From Vandiemenella viatica (lineage: Eukaryota; Arthropoda; Insecta; Orthoptera; Morabidae), in assembly GCA_031002005.1 (NCBI GenBank), contig JARYHS010013631.1:68941832-69005831 (forward strand): a stretch of DNA of 64,000 nt, given 5' to 3'. How positions within the stretch are numbered: position 1 is the stretch's first letter; each line of letters begins with the position of its first letter. Below the pieces are notes generated by a model. That model saw only the letters and a list, made by a program, of their open reading frames with translations. It did no database searches and was not told where the DNA came from. Positions 33,359-44,200 of this stretch are shown here, one piece after another. The position numbers were made by a program, and so were the translations under genes.

Positions 33359-34364
33359 TCCATTCAGATCAGGTTTGCGAATGGATACGCGATTTTCTAA
33401 CTGATTGGTCACAGTATGTCGTTGTTACCGGGGAAGCCTCTTCAAAGCTACATGTTACTTCGGGCATTCCTCAAGGAAGTGTAATAGGACCACTTCTTTT
33501 CTTAATTTTTATAAACGATCTCTGTGACAACGTTAATTGCAGGATGCGATTTTTTGCTGATGATGCACTTATTTATAGGGAAGTGAGGTGCTCTGACGAT
33601 TGCTTAGAAATTCAGCGCGATCTGGATGTTATTTCGGAATGGTGCCGTAAATGGCAGATTACACTTAACTGCAAAAAGTGCAAGGCAATGCAAATTAGTA
33701 ATAAAAAGACCCCGTTTGCTCACGAGTACAAAGTTAACAATTCAGTTGTTGACATCGTGGATTCCCTGAAGTATCTAGGCGTAACAGTACAAAGCAACAT
33801 GAAATGGGACTTGCACATAACTTCCGCCGTAAAACTAATTCTAAACTACGATTTATAGGTCGTATTTTGAAAAGTTTTAATGCTCATACAAAGGAAATAG
33901 AGTACAAAACACTAGTGCTTCCGCATTTGGAATACTGTTGTGGAATTTGGGATCCGTATCGCAAGGGATTGATTAGAGAAAGTACAGAGGAGAGCCATTC
34001 GATTCGTGACTGCTAGTTACAGTCCTTACGTAAGTGTCACAGAGCTGATACGCGGGTTGGGCTGAGATTGTTTGGCGGACAGACGACGTCGTTTTCGTTT
34101 GAATTTGTTGGAGAATATGCGAAAATTTTTAATTTACGAGTGCAACGAAATACTTCTTCCGCCAACCTATTTAGGTCGCAATGACAAGAGGGATAAGATT
34201 CGAGAAATAAGATGCCGTACTGATACATTTATGTATTCCTTCTTAGTATTATGTATTCCTTCCTAGTTCTGTTCGGGATTGGAATGCACAGAATTAGGAT
34301 TGGTGCTTAGCACCATCTGCCACCCACAGTATTTGTGATTTGCAGAGTATAGATGTAGTTGTAG
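33359..34364 (+). pseudogene. 5'-truncated LINE with reverse transcriptase, inserted in a SINE
   Basis: This non-LTR retrotransposon fragment starts within the reverse transcriptase. Visible motifs, in order: SGIPQGSVIGPLLFLIFIND (fingers/palm), FFADDALIY with the catalytic Asp pair, WCRKWQITLNCKKCKAMQIS and SLKYLGVTVQSNMKWDLHI. After a frameshift near 33.84 kb come TLVLPHLEYCCGIWDPYRKG, then ASYSPYVSVTELIRGLG and DRRRRFRLNLLENMRK, the usual C-terminal segment. The 3' end finishes TTTGCAGAGTATAGATGTAG. Endonuclease and most of the upstream protein are missing, as expected from incomplete reverse transcription. It resembles the CR1/Jockey-type group; I cannot place it further. Confidence 0.9.
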
Positions 34365-34470
34365 AGTTACTAAGGAAAACCGTGCAAAACCGAAATCTGG
34401 CTGACCAAACAGGGATCCGAACACGCGTCCTCCCTGAAGCCAGGCCAAAGTGCTACCACTCCCCCTAAAT
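34365..34470 (-). mobile_element. SINE family A, right part of the split copy
   Basis: The plus strand AAACCGTGCAAAACCGAAAT ... GGGATCCGAACACGCGTCCT ... CACTCCCCCTAAATGC is the complement of the family A 5' half, including the B box. It continues the family A order broken off at 33358. Confidence 0.8.
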
Positions 34471-35500
34471 GCTATATTATTTTCTGTTCTTTGCAATTCG
34501 TTCTGTTGTAATATACATTGTATTATATGTTCCATTCCATCCCATTTCTTAGTTCTTTCGAATCGCATTTTGGTTTATCCGTTTACCTGTACTGTATTAT
34601 TTTCTGTGTTACATTCCCTTCTGTAGAGCTCTATTCTTCTACGATATGATCACGTTTACTGTGTAGCATATTGGATTCCATTCTATTTCTATACTCTGAT
34701 TTCTTCTACTACATTAGCTCTAAATTGTACCATATTCTGCGGTTCGATTGTGATTTCTATCCCAGTACAATACAACATTGTGTACTATTTTGTACTTTTT
34801 AATACATATATTCTAAAGCATTATGTTCTCTTCCAGTAAGTTTACTTATATGCCCTATTTGATTCTAATTTGTTCAGGCGTGTTCAGACGTGCTGTATTT
34901 TATTATTTTTTCTTCTGTATTTTAAATTATTCTGAACACCCGACCACCCCCTCCCTGAAAAGCAAACAATCCTTGTAAAGCTGCGGTCAGGAGCTGTAAT
35001 CTGTGCAGTTCGTCACGTCTTCTGCATTCTCCTTAAACGAGGGCGGAAGCCATCCAGAGCTATCTACACCGTGACTCACGTGCTATTTAGATAGATGCTG
35101 ACTTATGCACTTCCTCTACTTCTGCAGGCTATACAAAATACTTTACTCTCGCAAAAAAAAGTCTGTCCACTTGCAAGAGCTTTCACTTACTGGGCTTCCA
35201 CGAAGTTGGTTAGGACTCTGTCAGTGGCAGTATCTGCCAATGTTACATTTTATTAAACACTTCGTCCTCGTCAAATCTTAGTTATGTGCTGTTAAGTCAC
35301 CAATAAACCTGTATAATAAATATTGGCTACGTATGAAAAAGCAAATTAGTATACCCGTTTTATCCCATTTCGTAAGTCTCCTCCACTCATTATAAGTTTA
35401 GCTTGAACATAAATGTTTTCAATTTTTGTGCATATAATTTCATTTCATTTAATTGCGATGAAACGCATGATCCGGTGACAATTTCCTTACGCAACCGTTT
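34471..35500. other. Unassigned T-rich sequence
   Basis: 34480-34930 is pyrimidine-rich with many TATTTTGTTCT-like words that hint at a decayed simple or tandem repeat, but no regular period is clear. Nothing else is supported. Confidence 0.35.
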
Positions 35501-35514
35501 TTCCTCTTTCCTGT

Positions 35515-36150
35515 ACCTACCTAATTTTGCCATCTACAAATTTCAATTTTAAATTCTTTCAAAATTTTTGGTAAATTATTCATCACTTCTCTTGGTAACT
35601 TATTCCAATCGCTGATCCCCATACCTGTGAAGGAAAATCTTCCCACACCCTTGTGCCTGAAATTGAGTGCCATCTTGTGTTCATGGTCATCTTTTCCCTT
35701 CCATGCACTACTCTTAATTCTTCCACCAATATCTTTCCATGCGTCATCGCCAATATACGCCCTGTACACTCCCATGACCCTCTTCACCCTCCTCCTGTCT
35801 TCCAATGAATCCCATTCCAGCTCTTTTATCATATCAGTTACTGATTGAGTTCTCCGCTAATTTTCGGAGACAAATCTAGCTTCCCTTCTTTGCACCCTCT
35901 CCAACTCCTGTATTTGATACCAAAAATGTGGGTCCCATACTACACTACCACATTCGAGCAATGGTCTGACCAAAGTTTTGTAACCCAATTCCTTTACTAC
36001 TCTGGTATAGTCTCTCACCACTCTCTCCAACAAGTGGAGGATTTTGAAACCTTTCTCCTACTACCTGTCCAATGCGCCGTGCCCAGTTGAGTTTGTTATC
36101 AAATGTTATGTCAAGATATTTATATTTCAAGTCTTCTTTCCCCACCTAGT
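35515..36150 (-). pseudogene. 5'-truncated LINE, ORF2 C-terminal third
   Basis: Reading leftward from about 36130: YLDITFDNKLNWARRIGQVV (thumb region, compare YLGVTFDNKLNW in intact LINEs), then frameshifted remnants around 35.9 kb, then MIKELEWDSLEDRRRVKRVM, DDHEHKMALNFRHKGVGRFS and FTGMGISDWNKLPREVMNN. The SF..GI.DWNKLP motif is the standard end of CR1/Jockey-type ORF2. The 3' untranslated part shares blocks with 24.99-25.0 kb, so both belong to one family, distinct from the LINE at 33.4 kb. No active site remains. Confidence 0.88.
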
Positions 36151-36499
36151 TTTTCTGTCTTAACACATCTTCAAACTGCTACTAATTCGGAAGATTTTGT
36201 GGTGTGGATGACTCCCTGGTACCCTTCAATATTGTTCACTCAGCTTGTCTGCAAGTATAATTTGAAGTGGTGCTGTCCGACTTGTATATGAACATATAAA
36301 CTATGATATAAAATCCCTAACTAAATAGTAAAGTCGGTAATTAAACACACCCTCACCGCGTATATAACGCTAATAGTAGTAAACAATTTGGCTATGAAAA
36401 AAATTGGTTGTAACGGATCTCAGAGAAGAAGAACAAGTTTCTTATATTCAGCATATTTGTTTACCATTGTACCGCGGTACAACTGCAAATTTGTAGGTT
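36151..36499. other. Unassigned sequence
   Basis: No supported features. Confidence 0.35.
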
Positions 36500-36720
36500 G
36501 CCGGTCCTGGCAGTGTAGTGGCTAGCGCGCTGGCTTCGCATTGCAAGGGCCGCCGGTTCGAGTCCGACCTCGGGCATGGGTGGTTTTAAAAAGTGTTGTG
36601 TTCGTCTTGTGTTGTCCTCACTGTAGTGTCCACAATATCATAGTGAAATTCTGATACAGCAGTATCAACGTAAACAAATTGGAGCTGGCTAAATGGTCGA
36701 AAAGATCGAAGGCCATATTA
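36500..36720 (+). mobile_element. SINE family D
   Basis: tRNA-like head with GGCAGTGTAGTGGCTAGCGC (A box region) and GCCGGTTCGAGTCCGACCTC (B box). The body GGTGGTTTTAAAAAGTGTTG, GTCCTCACTGTAGTGTCCAC and CTGGCTAAATGGTCGAAAAG corresponds to the copies in the palindrome arms at 51.6 and 54.2 kb. An A run follows at 36724. Confidence 0.78.
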
Positions 36721-37322
36721 TTGAAAAAAAAAATAACTGTGTAGATTGTCTATCTGAAAACTTTTATCCGTCATGTGAGTTGATGCGGTTCCGGTTTGAA
36801 GGGACATGTTATTGCAGTCGAGTAAATTTAATTCTATTACCTGGACAGCAAGTATCCGCGAGTATTTCGAGCCAGCAAATCGGCCATAATCGAGGTCGAT
36901 CCACTGTGCGTACAGGTTGAAGCAGACGAGGGGCTTCTCGCTGGAATACTAGCTGTAACGAGGCCATCTCCTACAGCCGATAACCTAATTTCTTTCCCAC
37001 TTCCACCCAGGAAATACTCCACTCCACGTGCCGAAACTTGTCTCAATCCTAACCGCTTCGTTTCCTCATTTTAATTCTCAGGCTGTAAACATCTTATCCC
37101 TCCATAATAGAGACTACTATCCAGATGCGGTATAATGGGCTGTCAATTAACGTCATAGTATATATTCCATCAAATTTCAAAATCCTTTCGCACATAGAAC
37201 GTCAAACTTTGATTGAAAATTTTGGCATCTGACTCGAAAGCTCATAGTTCAAATAATAATAACAATAATAATAACATGTTATAATTGTTCTATGCTGTCA
37301 ATTTCTAAACTTCACTTTTCCG
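36721..37322. other. Unassigned sequence
   Basis: An (AAT)n-like microsatellite (AATAATAATAACAATAATAA) lies at 37253-37273. No gene supported. Confidence 0.4.
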
Positions 37323-37325
37323 CAA

Positions 37326-37722
37326 GGTAGCGTGCATAAACCACGTAGCTCTATTTTGGCCTCCTGTGAACCCCCGCACCACCCCACGTAGCCCTACGTG
37401 GCTTTTGCTTCTACCCCCCCCCCCCCCCCCCCACGCAGCACGTAGCTTTTTTCCATTTTGATTCCAGAGGACATTTTGTACTGTTGTCTCTTGTCAGACT
37501 ATTGTAAATTACATACGGAGATGATTAACTGAGGGAAATAAATATTCACGTGCTGTTGTGAGCTCTGTTCCTCATTTTAACTGTGAAAAATGTTATGAAA
37601 AGAAAGCTACGTGGCCTGGCTTGGAACCTCCCCCCCCTCCCCCAACGTAACTCAGCGTAGCCTTTCAGCCAACCCCTCCCCCCCCCCCCCTGGACTGAGC
37701 CACGTAGTTTGTGCACGGTCCC
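37326..37722. mobile_element. MITE family B, copy 2
   Basis: 397-bp element collinear with the copy at 24.4 kb. Ends GGTAGCGTGCATAAACCACG and (inward from right) GGGACCGTGCACAAACTACG. It is flanked by CAA at 37323-37325 and 37723-37725. It includes a long C run near 37410-37431. The different trinucleotides at the two loci (TAT, CAA) show true 3-bp duplications. Confidence 0.87.
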
Positions 37723-37745
37723 CAAGCTGTGTAAAAGTTCTATAG

Positions 37746-38145
37746 GGGGGCGTCCATAAATTACGTGAGGTGAAATAGGGGGGGGGGGTCCGGCGAAATC
37801 TCACCAAATCTCACCAGGGGGGAGGGGGGGGTCTACGGAAATCTCACGTGAGATTTTGCGAAAAATTTGGGGATAGTAGAGCCAAAAAAAAGGTCTACAA
37901 TTTGCGCCTAAGTCGAGTTTAGGAGGGTATTTCGTCAAAAAGTTAGGGTGTGACCTAAAAAAAAAAGAAAAGGTCTACAAAAGTTTCGAGTGCGATTTCT
38001 AGGGGGGGTTCTCACGGACCTGATCTCACCAGAGGGGGGGGGGGGGGTCCGGCCAGATCTCACGAAATCTCACGAAATCTCACCAAGGGGGAGGGGGGGG
38101 TCCAGAAATCCGGAAAAACACCTCACGTAATTTGTGGATGCCCCC
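37746..38145. mobile_element. MITE family A, copy 3 (reverse orientation)
   Basis: 400-bp element with ends GGGGGCGTCCATAAATTACG and CGTAATTTGTGGATGCCCCC, flanked by TAG at 37743-37745 and 38146-38148. G-runs on the plus strand show that it is inverted relative to copies 1 and 2. It lies only 20 bp from the end of MITE B copy 2. Confidence 0.87.
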
Positions 38146-38148
38146 TAG

Positions 38149-38677
38149 CGTGGCTAATTAGGTTTATTGACGTTACAAGGCATCATGAAATAATCCACAA
38201 GAAATGTTATTTAATGATTTTCTCATAATAACGCTTCAAATTTTCTACCATCCTTTCGACTGACAACAAATCTGTATGTATATATAAAAAATACTGCAAA
38301 TTCGAAAACACGCCAATTCAATTATGTTAGAAGTCATTAATTACTGATGTGTCATCTATAATTGAAGCAGATCCATTGACTCTCTGCAATGTGTCTTGTC
38401 TCTAATCTTTTGCAGTATCTGCATTTCTGACGTTTAGTGTTACTGTGAGCATCTAGATGGCTTTAACTGTAGAGTTTGCAGTAATAACATAGTCCACTCT
38501 TATGAAAGACATGAAGTGACCATAGGATTTTGATACGACCGACGAACAAATCAAAACAATCACCGGCAAGATTACGGAAAACCGCCTAAAAACCAAAATC
38601 AGAGAAACCGGTAAGCCACTCTCAAAATCTGAATTTGCACCCGTTATACCTCCCCGAAACCAGTTCGGCGGCGTTTT
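38149..38677. other. Unassigned sequence
   Basis: No supported features. Confidence 0.35.
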
Positions 38678-38905
38678 TACCGAGCGTGGTAGGTGCGGTA
38701 ACACGTTGCCCTCGCATTCGGGAGGACGTGGGTTCGAATCCCTGTCCGGCCATCCAGTGTGTGTTTTCCGTCGTTTCCCCAAATCAGTCCAGACTAATGC
38801 TGGGATGGTGCATTCAAAATGCCGCGGCTGAATTCCTTTCCGTTCCTTTTTCGCAATTCATTCCCGCCTCTATTGACGTCAACGAGGAAAAAAAAGAAAA
38901 GTTTT
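38678..38905 (+). mobile_element. SINE family A
   Basis: ACCGAGCGTGGTAGGTGCGG, B box GTGGGTTCGAATCCCTG, body GTCGTTTCCCCAAATCAGTC and tail CCTCTATTGACGTCAACGAG, ending in an A-rich stretch. It is relatively complete. Confidence 0.83.
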
Positions 38906-39317
38906 AACGTGATTATTCAAACACGTGGGTCCCGTTATTGATAGTGCCACTACTATATTACACATCTAACAAGCGGATCGTAGAGCTCTACCTCCACCAG
39001 TTACAATCTATGTGCCTTAACATTGTCAACGGGACAAACTAGCTGTTAGGGAATTATGTACGCATTAGATGTGGCTTTCAGCATAAATACTTCTCGTGTC
39101 GGAAATTACGTCTCTTTTTTTGACATAGCATTGGAGGGAGTAATTTTGGGTTATGTACCGACTGAAGAAAAACATGAATATTGCGTTTGGAGAAGAAATA
39201 ATGCACCGAACGCTGCCAGCGGGTGATTGCGCTGTCATGATGAAGCAGCCAAGTCCATAGGTTAGGCCATTTGCGTCACAAACCGTCATGACGTCTACGT
39301 AATGATGCGACCTTGCG

Positions 39318-39465
39318 GTCCGTCCTCATGAATTTAAATATCCCACAATCACTTTAGGCGAATGCCAGGATGGTTCCTCCAAAAAATCATTGCAGAATTT
39401 CATCCTGTTTCTTAACTTTAATCCTCTCTCGCCTCTAATGACCTCGACGTCGACTAGGCGTCTTC
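39318..39465 (+). mobile_element. SINE family A, 3' part
   Basis: The copy retains TCCCACAATCACTTTAGGCG, GAATGCCAGGATGGTTCCTC and GCCTCTAATGACCTCGACGT. The tRNA-like head is mostly gone. Confidence 0.7.
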
Positions 39466-39474
39466 TTCTTCTTC

Positions 39475-39850
39475 ACCGCCTCTTTCCAACATTTGGGATC
39501 AGCTGGCTTTGATGAATTTTACTCATTATTGGCCTAGTTAAATTTTGAACCATGATTTTACAGCCACATGCCCTTGCTTTGTACATAGTGCCATGGCGCA
39601 CTAAGAACTGATAGGGGAAGTGAAGTGTTGCCATCTGGCTTTGAAACGTGTAACTATGTTCTGTGTGTGACAAGTGTATTTCTTGTTTGTGAAATTATAG
39701 TTTATGAGGCGGAGATTGGGGATCGTCCCGTCATTTATCTTGTGGACTCAATTAGAACGGTCGCTACGTGTTGGCTCGTATTCAACCCTCCTGTACCTCC
39801 CTGATCCAACGCACTGGGCCACACTGGCAAGTGTCGACAAGACGTTTAGT
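39475..39850 (+). mobile_element. SINE family C, long copy
   Basis: It starts in CCAACATTTGGGATCAGCTG, continues through CTCATTATTGGCCTAGTTAA, CACTAAGAACTGATAGGGGA and TTGCCATCTGGCTTTGAAAC, and ends in TGAGGCGGAGATTGGGGATC. The last part matches the family C segments at 14.2 and 45.3 kb (GAGGCGGAGACTGGGGACG). No tRNA boxes are obvious. The origin is uncertain and only the repeat nature is claimed. Confidence 0.6.
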
Positions 39851-40275
39851 CCAATAAAAAAAAAAGATAATGTGATCGTAGAGATAATTCAGTGTTTAAT
39901 TTAGCATTTGGTGAAATTGTTGATTTAAACGATGATGACTCAAAGCTGCTTCATATGACATTGCTTCCTGTCGACACTATTGGTATACATTTCTTACTTC
40001 AACAATCACATTCAAACATCTCTGAACTCTTCACATTGATTTCGCTTCAGATAATGAAAAAGTTTAGAATGTTAAAAGTTTAATATTTTTGTTCAAGATG
40101 TTCAACGTGTGTTGTGCATTTCAATAGTTTTCTTTGCATGCATGTTAATAACATGCTTGTCTTCAACTCGGAAGGTGTTCGATTGCTGTTCCAGTAGCAC
40201 ATTCTTATCGCCGCGTAAAATGGCTGTTAATGAACCTCAAAACTGATCTTCACCTCTGGCAAACCTTTGCTTTGT
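39851..40275. other. Unassigned sequence
   Basis: No supported features. Confidence 0.35.
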
Positions 40276-40633
40276 AAAGGCGCATTCCCACGATCCCTTG
40301 TAGGCGAGGCGAGACGGGACGGGACCTCATTAGCCGAAGTGTAGGGACGACCGCGGGCCGCAGGTTATTCCTAGCTTACCTTGCCGCCACCTTCCCACCA
40401 AGTTGCCTACTGTCGTTTGGCACAGCACACTTCACAGCAACAGAAGGGGTGCGCACCGCTGCTGCAAACCGATGGCAACAACGCACCTCTACACACGCCT
40501 GTGATGTTTACCGACTCAGTGTGGGTAGCTGCGTCTCGTCTCCGCTAGCAGAGGCGGCCCTGTTCCCATGGCTTCCCGTTCCATCCCGTCCCGTCTCACC
40601 TCCGTTTACAAGGGATCGTGGGAATGCACCTTT
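40276..40633. mobile_element. GC-rich MITE with ~50-bp inverted ends
   Basis: 358-bp element. The ends AAAGGCGCATTCCCACGATC and (inward from the right) AAAGGTGCATTCCCACGATC continue as matching CCTTGTA and GGCGAGACGGGACGGGA-type DNA for about 50 bp. The interior is CpG-rich. The target duplication is unclear: the flanks read TTTGT and AAGGT. The superfamily is therefore not assigned. A frame across it (from 40449) is not credible as a gene. Confidence 0.75.
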
Positions 40634-40654
40634 AAGGTGGAATAGAGTCACCTT

Positions 40655-41000
40655 AGCGGAAGCGGATGCAGATGCGGATGTTCGGTGCTTGACATCCGTG
40701 GATGCGGATATTTTGCGGAAGTGGATGTGGAGGTGTAAAAAATTATAATTATTTGGATTTTAATATTTTATCAAAAATAAAATCAAAATAAGTTTATTTT
40801 TCAGATTTTACATTTTGCGTAACAAAGTCTATTTCCATCTACTACTGCCACATTGATTTATTTTTTACCTCATCTTTCAACTACAAAATACGTGGGATGA
40901 TTTAACGAGTGAATTAAATTATTTACATAATGCGGAAGTGGATGTAGGATTTCATGCGAAAGTTCCGCATTTGCGGAAGCGGAGCTCCGTTACATACCTA
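40655..41000. mobile_element. hAT-type MITE relic with GCGGAT repeats
   Basis: Repeated GCGGATGCGGAT-like hexamers lie on the left (40660-40735) and GCGGAAGCGGAGCTCCGTTACATACCTA on the right. The right terminus read inward, TAGGTATGTAACGG, resembles the TAGGGATGTAACGG terminus of a common hAT MITE group, by recall. The left terminus is eroded and no duplication is visible. Confidence 0.45.
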
Positions 41001-41007
41001 ACGAGGC

Positions 41008-41278
41008 AAGGGGGAGGGGCGGATCAACGGAAATCTCACGTGATGTTTTAAAATTCTTGTAGAATTGTAGACCTAAAAAATAAAATAAAAAAAGAGGTCT
41101 ACAAATGTCGTGGGGGTTATAACTGCCCTTCGCAGCATGAGACGTAAAGAAAAGGTCTTAAAACGTAGTTCCGAGGTCGATTGGCAGGGGGGGGGGGGTC
41201 CGACCAAACCTTACGAAGTCTCACCAGAGGGGGGGGGGCGGAATTCCGGAAAAACACGTCACTAATGAATGCCTCCTA
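41008..41278. mobile_element. MITE family A, degenerate copy
   Basis: It has GGAAATCTCACGTGATGTTT, two G runs around TCCGACCAAACC and TCTCACCAGAGG, and the right end CCGGAAAAACACGTCAC ... TGAATGCCTCC. It is in the same orientation as copy 3. The left terminus is not resolved. Confidence 0.65.
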
Positions 41279-44200
41279 ATGTGAAGTATGCTAGCCTGCT
41301 CCGTGGCTCGTACGGCACCTAAACCTGCAGGTAAGAAACTCTGATCAACAGATAGTTAAGACCAAACGAAATTATAATTATTATGTCTGGGAAAGTGTGC
41401 ACAGTTCATACGAACTGCCCTGTGATCGCTCCGTCGGTCTTATTCCACGGTGAGCTGTAGGACGAGGAGGAAAGTAAGTGGCCATTCGACCTTCGATACA
41501 TTGACTTATAAGACTCTCTAGGAACGATCCAAGTAACCTCGAATTGTGGTTTAAGTTAACTTTTTTTAAACTTGTGGTCTGTTTTTGCCTGACTTGGTAG
41601 CACTCCTGCTGAAGCGTTCTACAAAGACATTGTCCAATAAGATCGAAGTTGCATTACCACCAATTGGAAGGTAAGAGCAAATTATAGACGAATGGAATAA
41701 TTGAAAATAGAAAATAAACATTCAGCATTTGTTCAGATAATGGTCATACTACAAACAACTTAATTTAGACTTGAAAAACTCAGTGCTGTTTCGCCTTACA
41801 GTTAATTAGAAAATATTTAGAGTCGGCTATCTTGATATCTTCAGGCTGACAACAAACCATAAATTTAAGAATTGGAAAGCGTAAGTGTACTTATATTTTC
41901 ATGTAAACAATATAAAATAGATTAAAATATGTAACAAAATTAAACGGGTATAATATAGTTAGCGAGCTTGTTAGTAGCCTTAGCTTATAGCAGAGTTATT
42001 TTTCGTGAGTGTTAGTCCTCAAATCTGACGGATTAATCACTATCATCGAACAGTTTTATTCGACCATAGAACAATCATATCCACTGTCGCTTAGACGTAA
42101 TCCATCGAAGTATTGAATACAAACATTATTCGACCTCGTTAGATAAGTCGATGTTATCAGCGTCCCGTCTGATTATCTCGAATAAGATAACAAATTACAA
42201 GGCACCTGTACTCAATCACTAAAAGCTCTTTTCGTTCCCAAAAGCTATAGTCTAAACTTCCACACATACAGTCCAATAGCCGAAGAGTTTCACGTCGAAG
42301 ATGATTTGACGTCTAACTTGCTTAAAATCATTGACCCTCTACTAATCACCCATGGTATCTACTAACAACGCGTCAGGTTCATTCTCCCACAGATTATCAA
42401 AAAATTAAGTGACCACTTCAGCGGAATAGCTCAATGATAAAGAACATGACAGACAATCGTAATATTACAGGTTAAAGCAGAAATTTTTAGATTTTGCTTG
42501 AATCTGTTAGCTAGAGTTTTTAATAGTAAATTACTGTGTATTCGGGAAAATATAGTTTCTGAACACAGCCGCGAAAACCGAAGTTCGTATCGAGTAAGGG
42601 CACAGAGAACTGCCGATGGCGTACCCGCACGGATCTTTCGGAAGCGTAGGCTTGAACCGGCTGCCAACGGATTTTGCCCTCTAATTTCATCCATCTCAAC
42701 AAAAACAATACACTACATTCAACAGACAAAAAAACCATAGTCATCCACACATACGATAACATTAATCAGCATTATTTACAATGAGAAAAGCAAAACCGTG
42801 CCTCGCCGGCATGGCATTCATTGGGCCATATACCAATGCTTGAGTGTTTGTTTGAGGCTTCCAAGACGAATAAATAGAACTATAAAATTACATAAATCAT
42901 AACCAGAATACAACAGCTTTATTCTGAGTCTTTATTTCTGATACAAAAACTTATGCAGAGCTTCGTGACTAAAATCTGCACACTTCGATTTAAAGAAAAA
43001 AAAAAAAGAAAGAAACGAATGCTCTAACGATGAAAGGGTTCGTGATATTAGGGCAGTCAAAGTTTTTGAAAAACACGAGATTAATGGAAAAGGTACTTTT
43101 CGACACAACATATATATATTCCGAGAGGTAGAAACAATGGAACGAAGTATGTGCCTCCGAACAATCATATTTTATTAAGCCAAACTGTCGTGGGCAATGA
43201 GGGCTAAATACTCTTTTGTTAACAGGGCTTCGTAAACTGTGCAGCAGAAAGAAGAAAAAATAATAATCGAAGTTTGCTGTACAGCAGATTTTTTTTCAGA
43301 GCCATAACGATGAGAAAAGTATTGATGTTTACGCTACACTGGGAAAGTTTAAAATCATTGTATAAGTAGCTGTAACTTAGAGTGTGAAACTGATTCAAAC
43401 AAACACTGAAACAATTCGCTTTAAAGTCTCTTGTATTCTTCCCAATGTCTCTAGCAACCACTATACTCTGTTCACTTGAAACTGGCGGGTCAAGGTCATA
43501 TTCCTCCGGCCTTGCTCATAGCATCACAACACCCTCCCTACCTACCTCTCCGAGCTGATAACTGTGTCCGTGTAGACGGGTGGTAATTTTCCCCTTCACA
43601 TGAAGAGGTAAGGGCAACGGAGTGGGGATAAAGCACTGTGACCTTGAACCTCCTCTTTTAAGATAACGTAAGATTGCAGATAAGACCAAAAACGAACAGC
43701 CATAAGCCGTTACATCGGATTTTGAAAGTTCTGTCAGCAGAAGACTGACAGGAAGCTGCCCAAGCGCTCTCGCTAGTGCTCGGAAATAAACCAAGAAAGT
43801 TCCAAAAATAGCTCAGCCCGTAGTTTTGCTATAAAAAATTCTAGAAAAGATACATTCTTAGCTCTCACAATCCTACAATAGGCCTAAAATGTAAGATTAA
43901 TGATACGATTTCGTTACAGAATTACGCTATATTTCAAGTATTCTATGCCTAATGGTAAAGTATACAAAGAAAATTTAGTTAAATTCTTGCAGGTACAGAT
44001 ACCAAATTGTTGAATGATATCATTGTTGTGAGAGGACAGTCTGGCGCTTACCTCAAGCCGATGCGGAGTGCCTCGCTATTGGCTAAGAGACTGCGCTAGT
44101 TGGAAGGTGACAGGTGAGGGTCTGCATCTTATCAGACAACTCTCAGCTGTCAACCGTCACTCAAACCGAGTCGACACGACTTCAAAAGAGACACGAAAAA

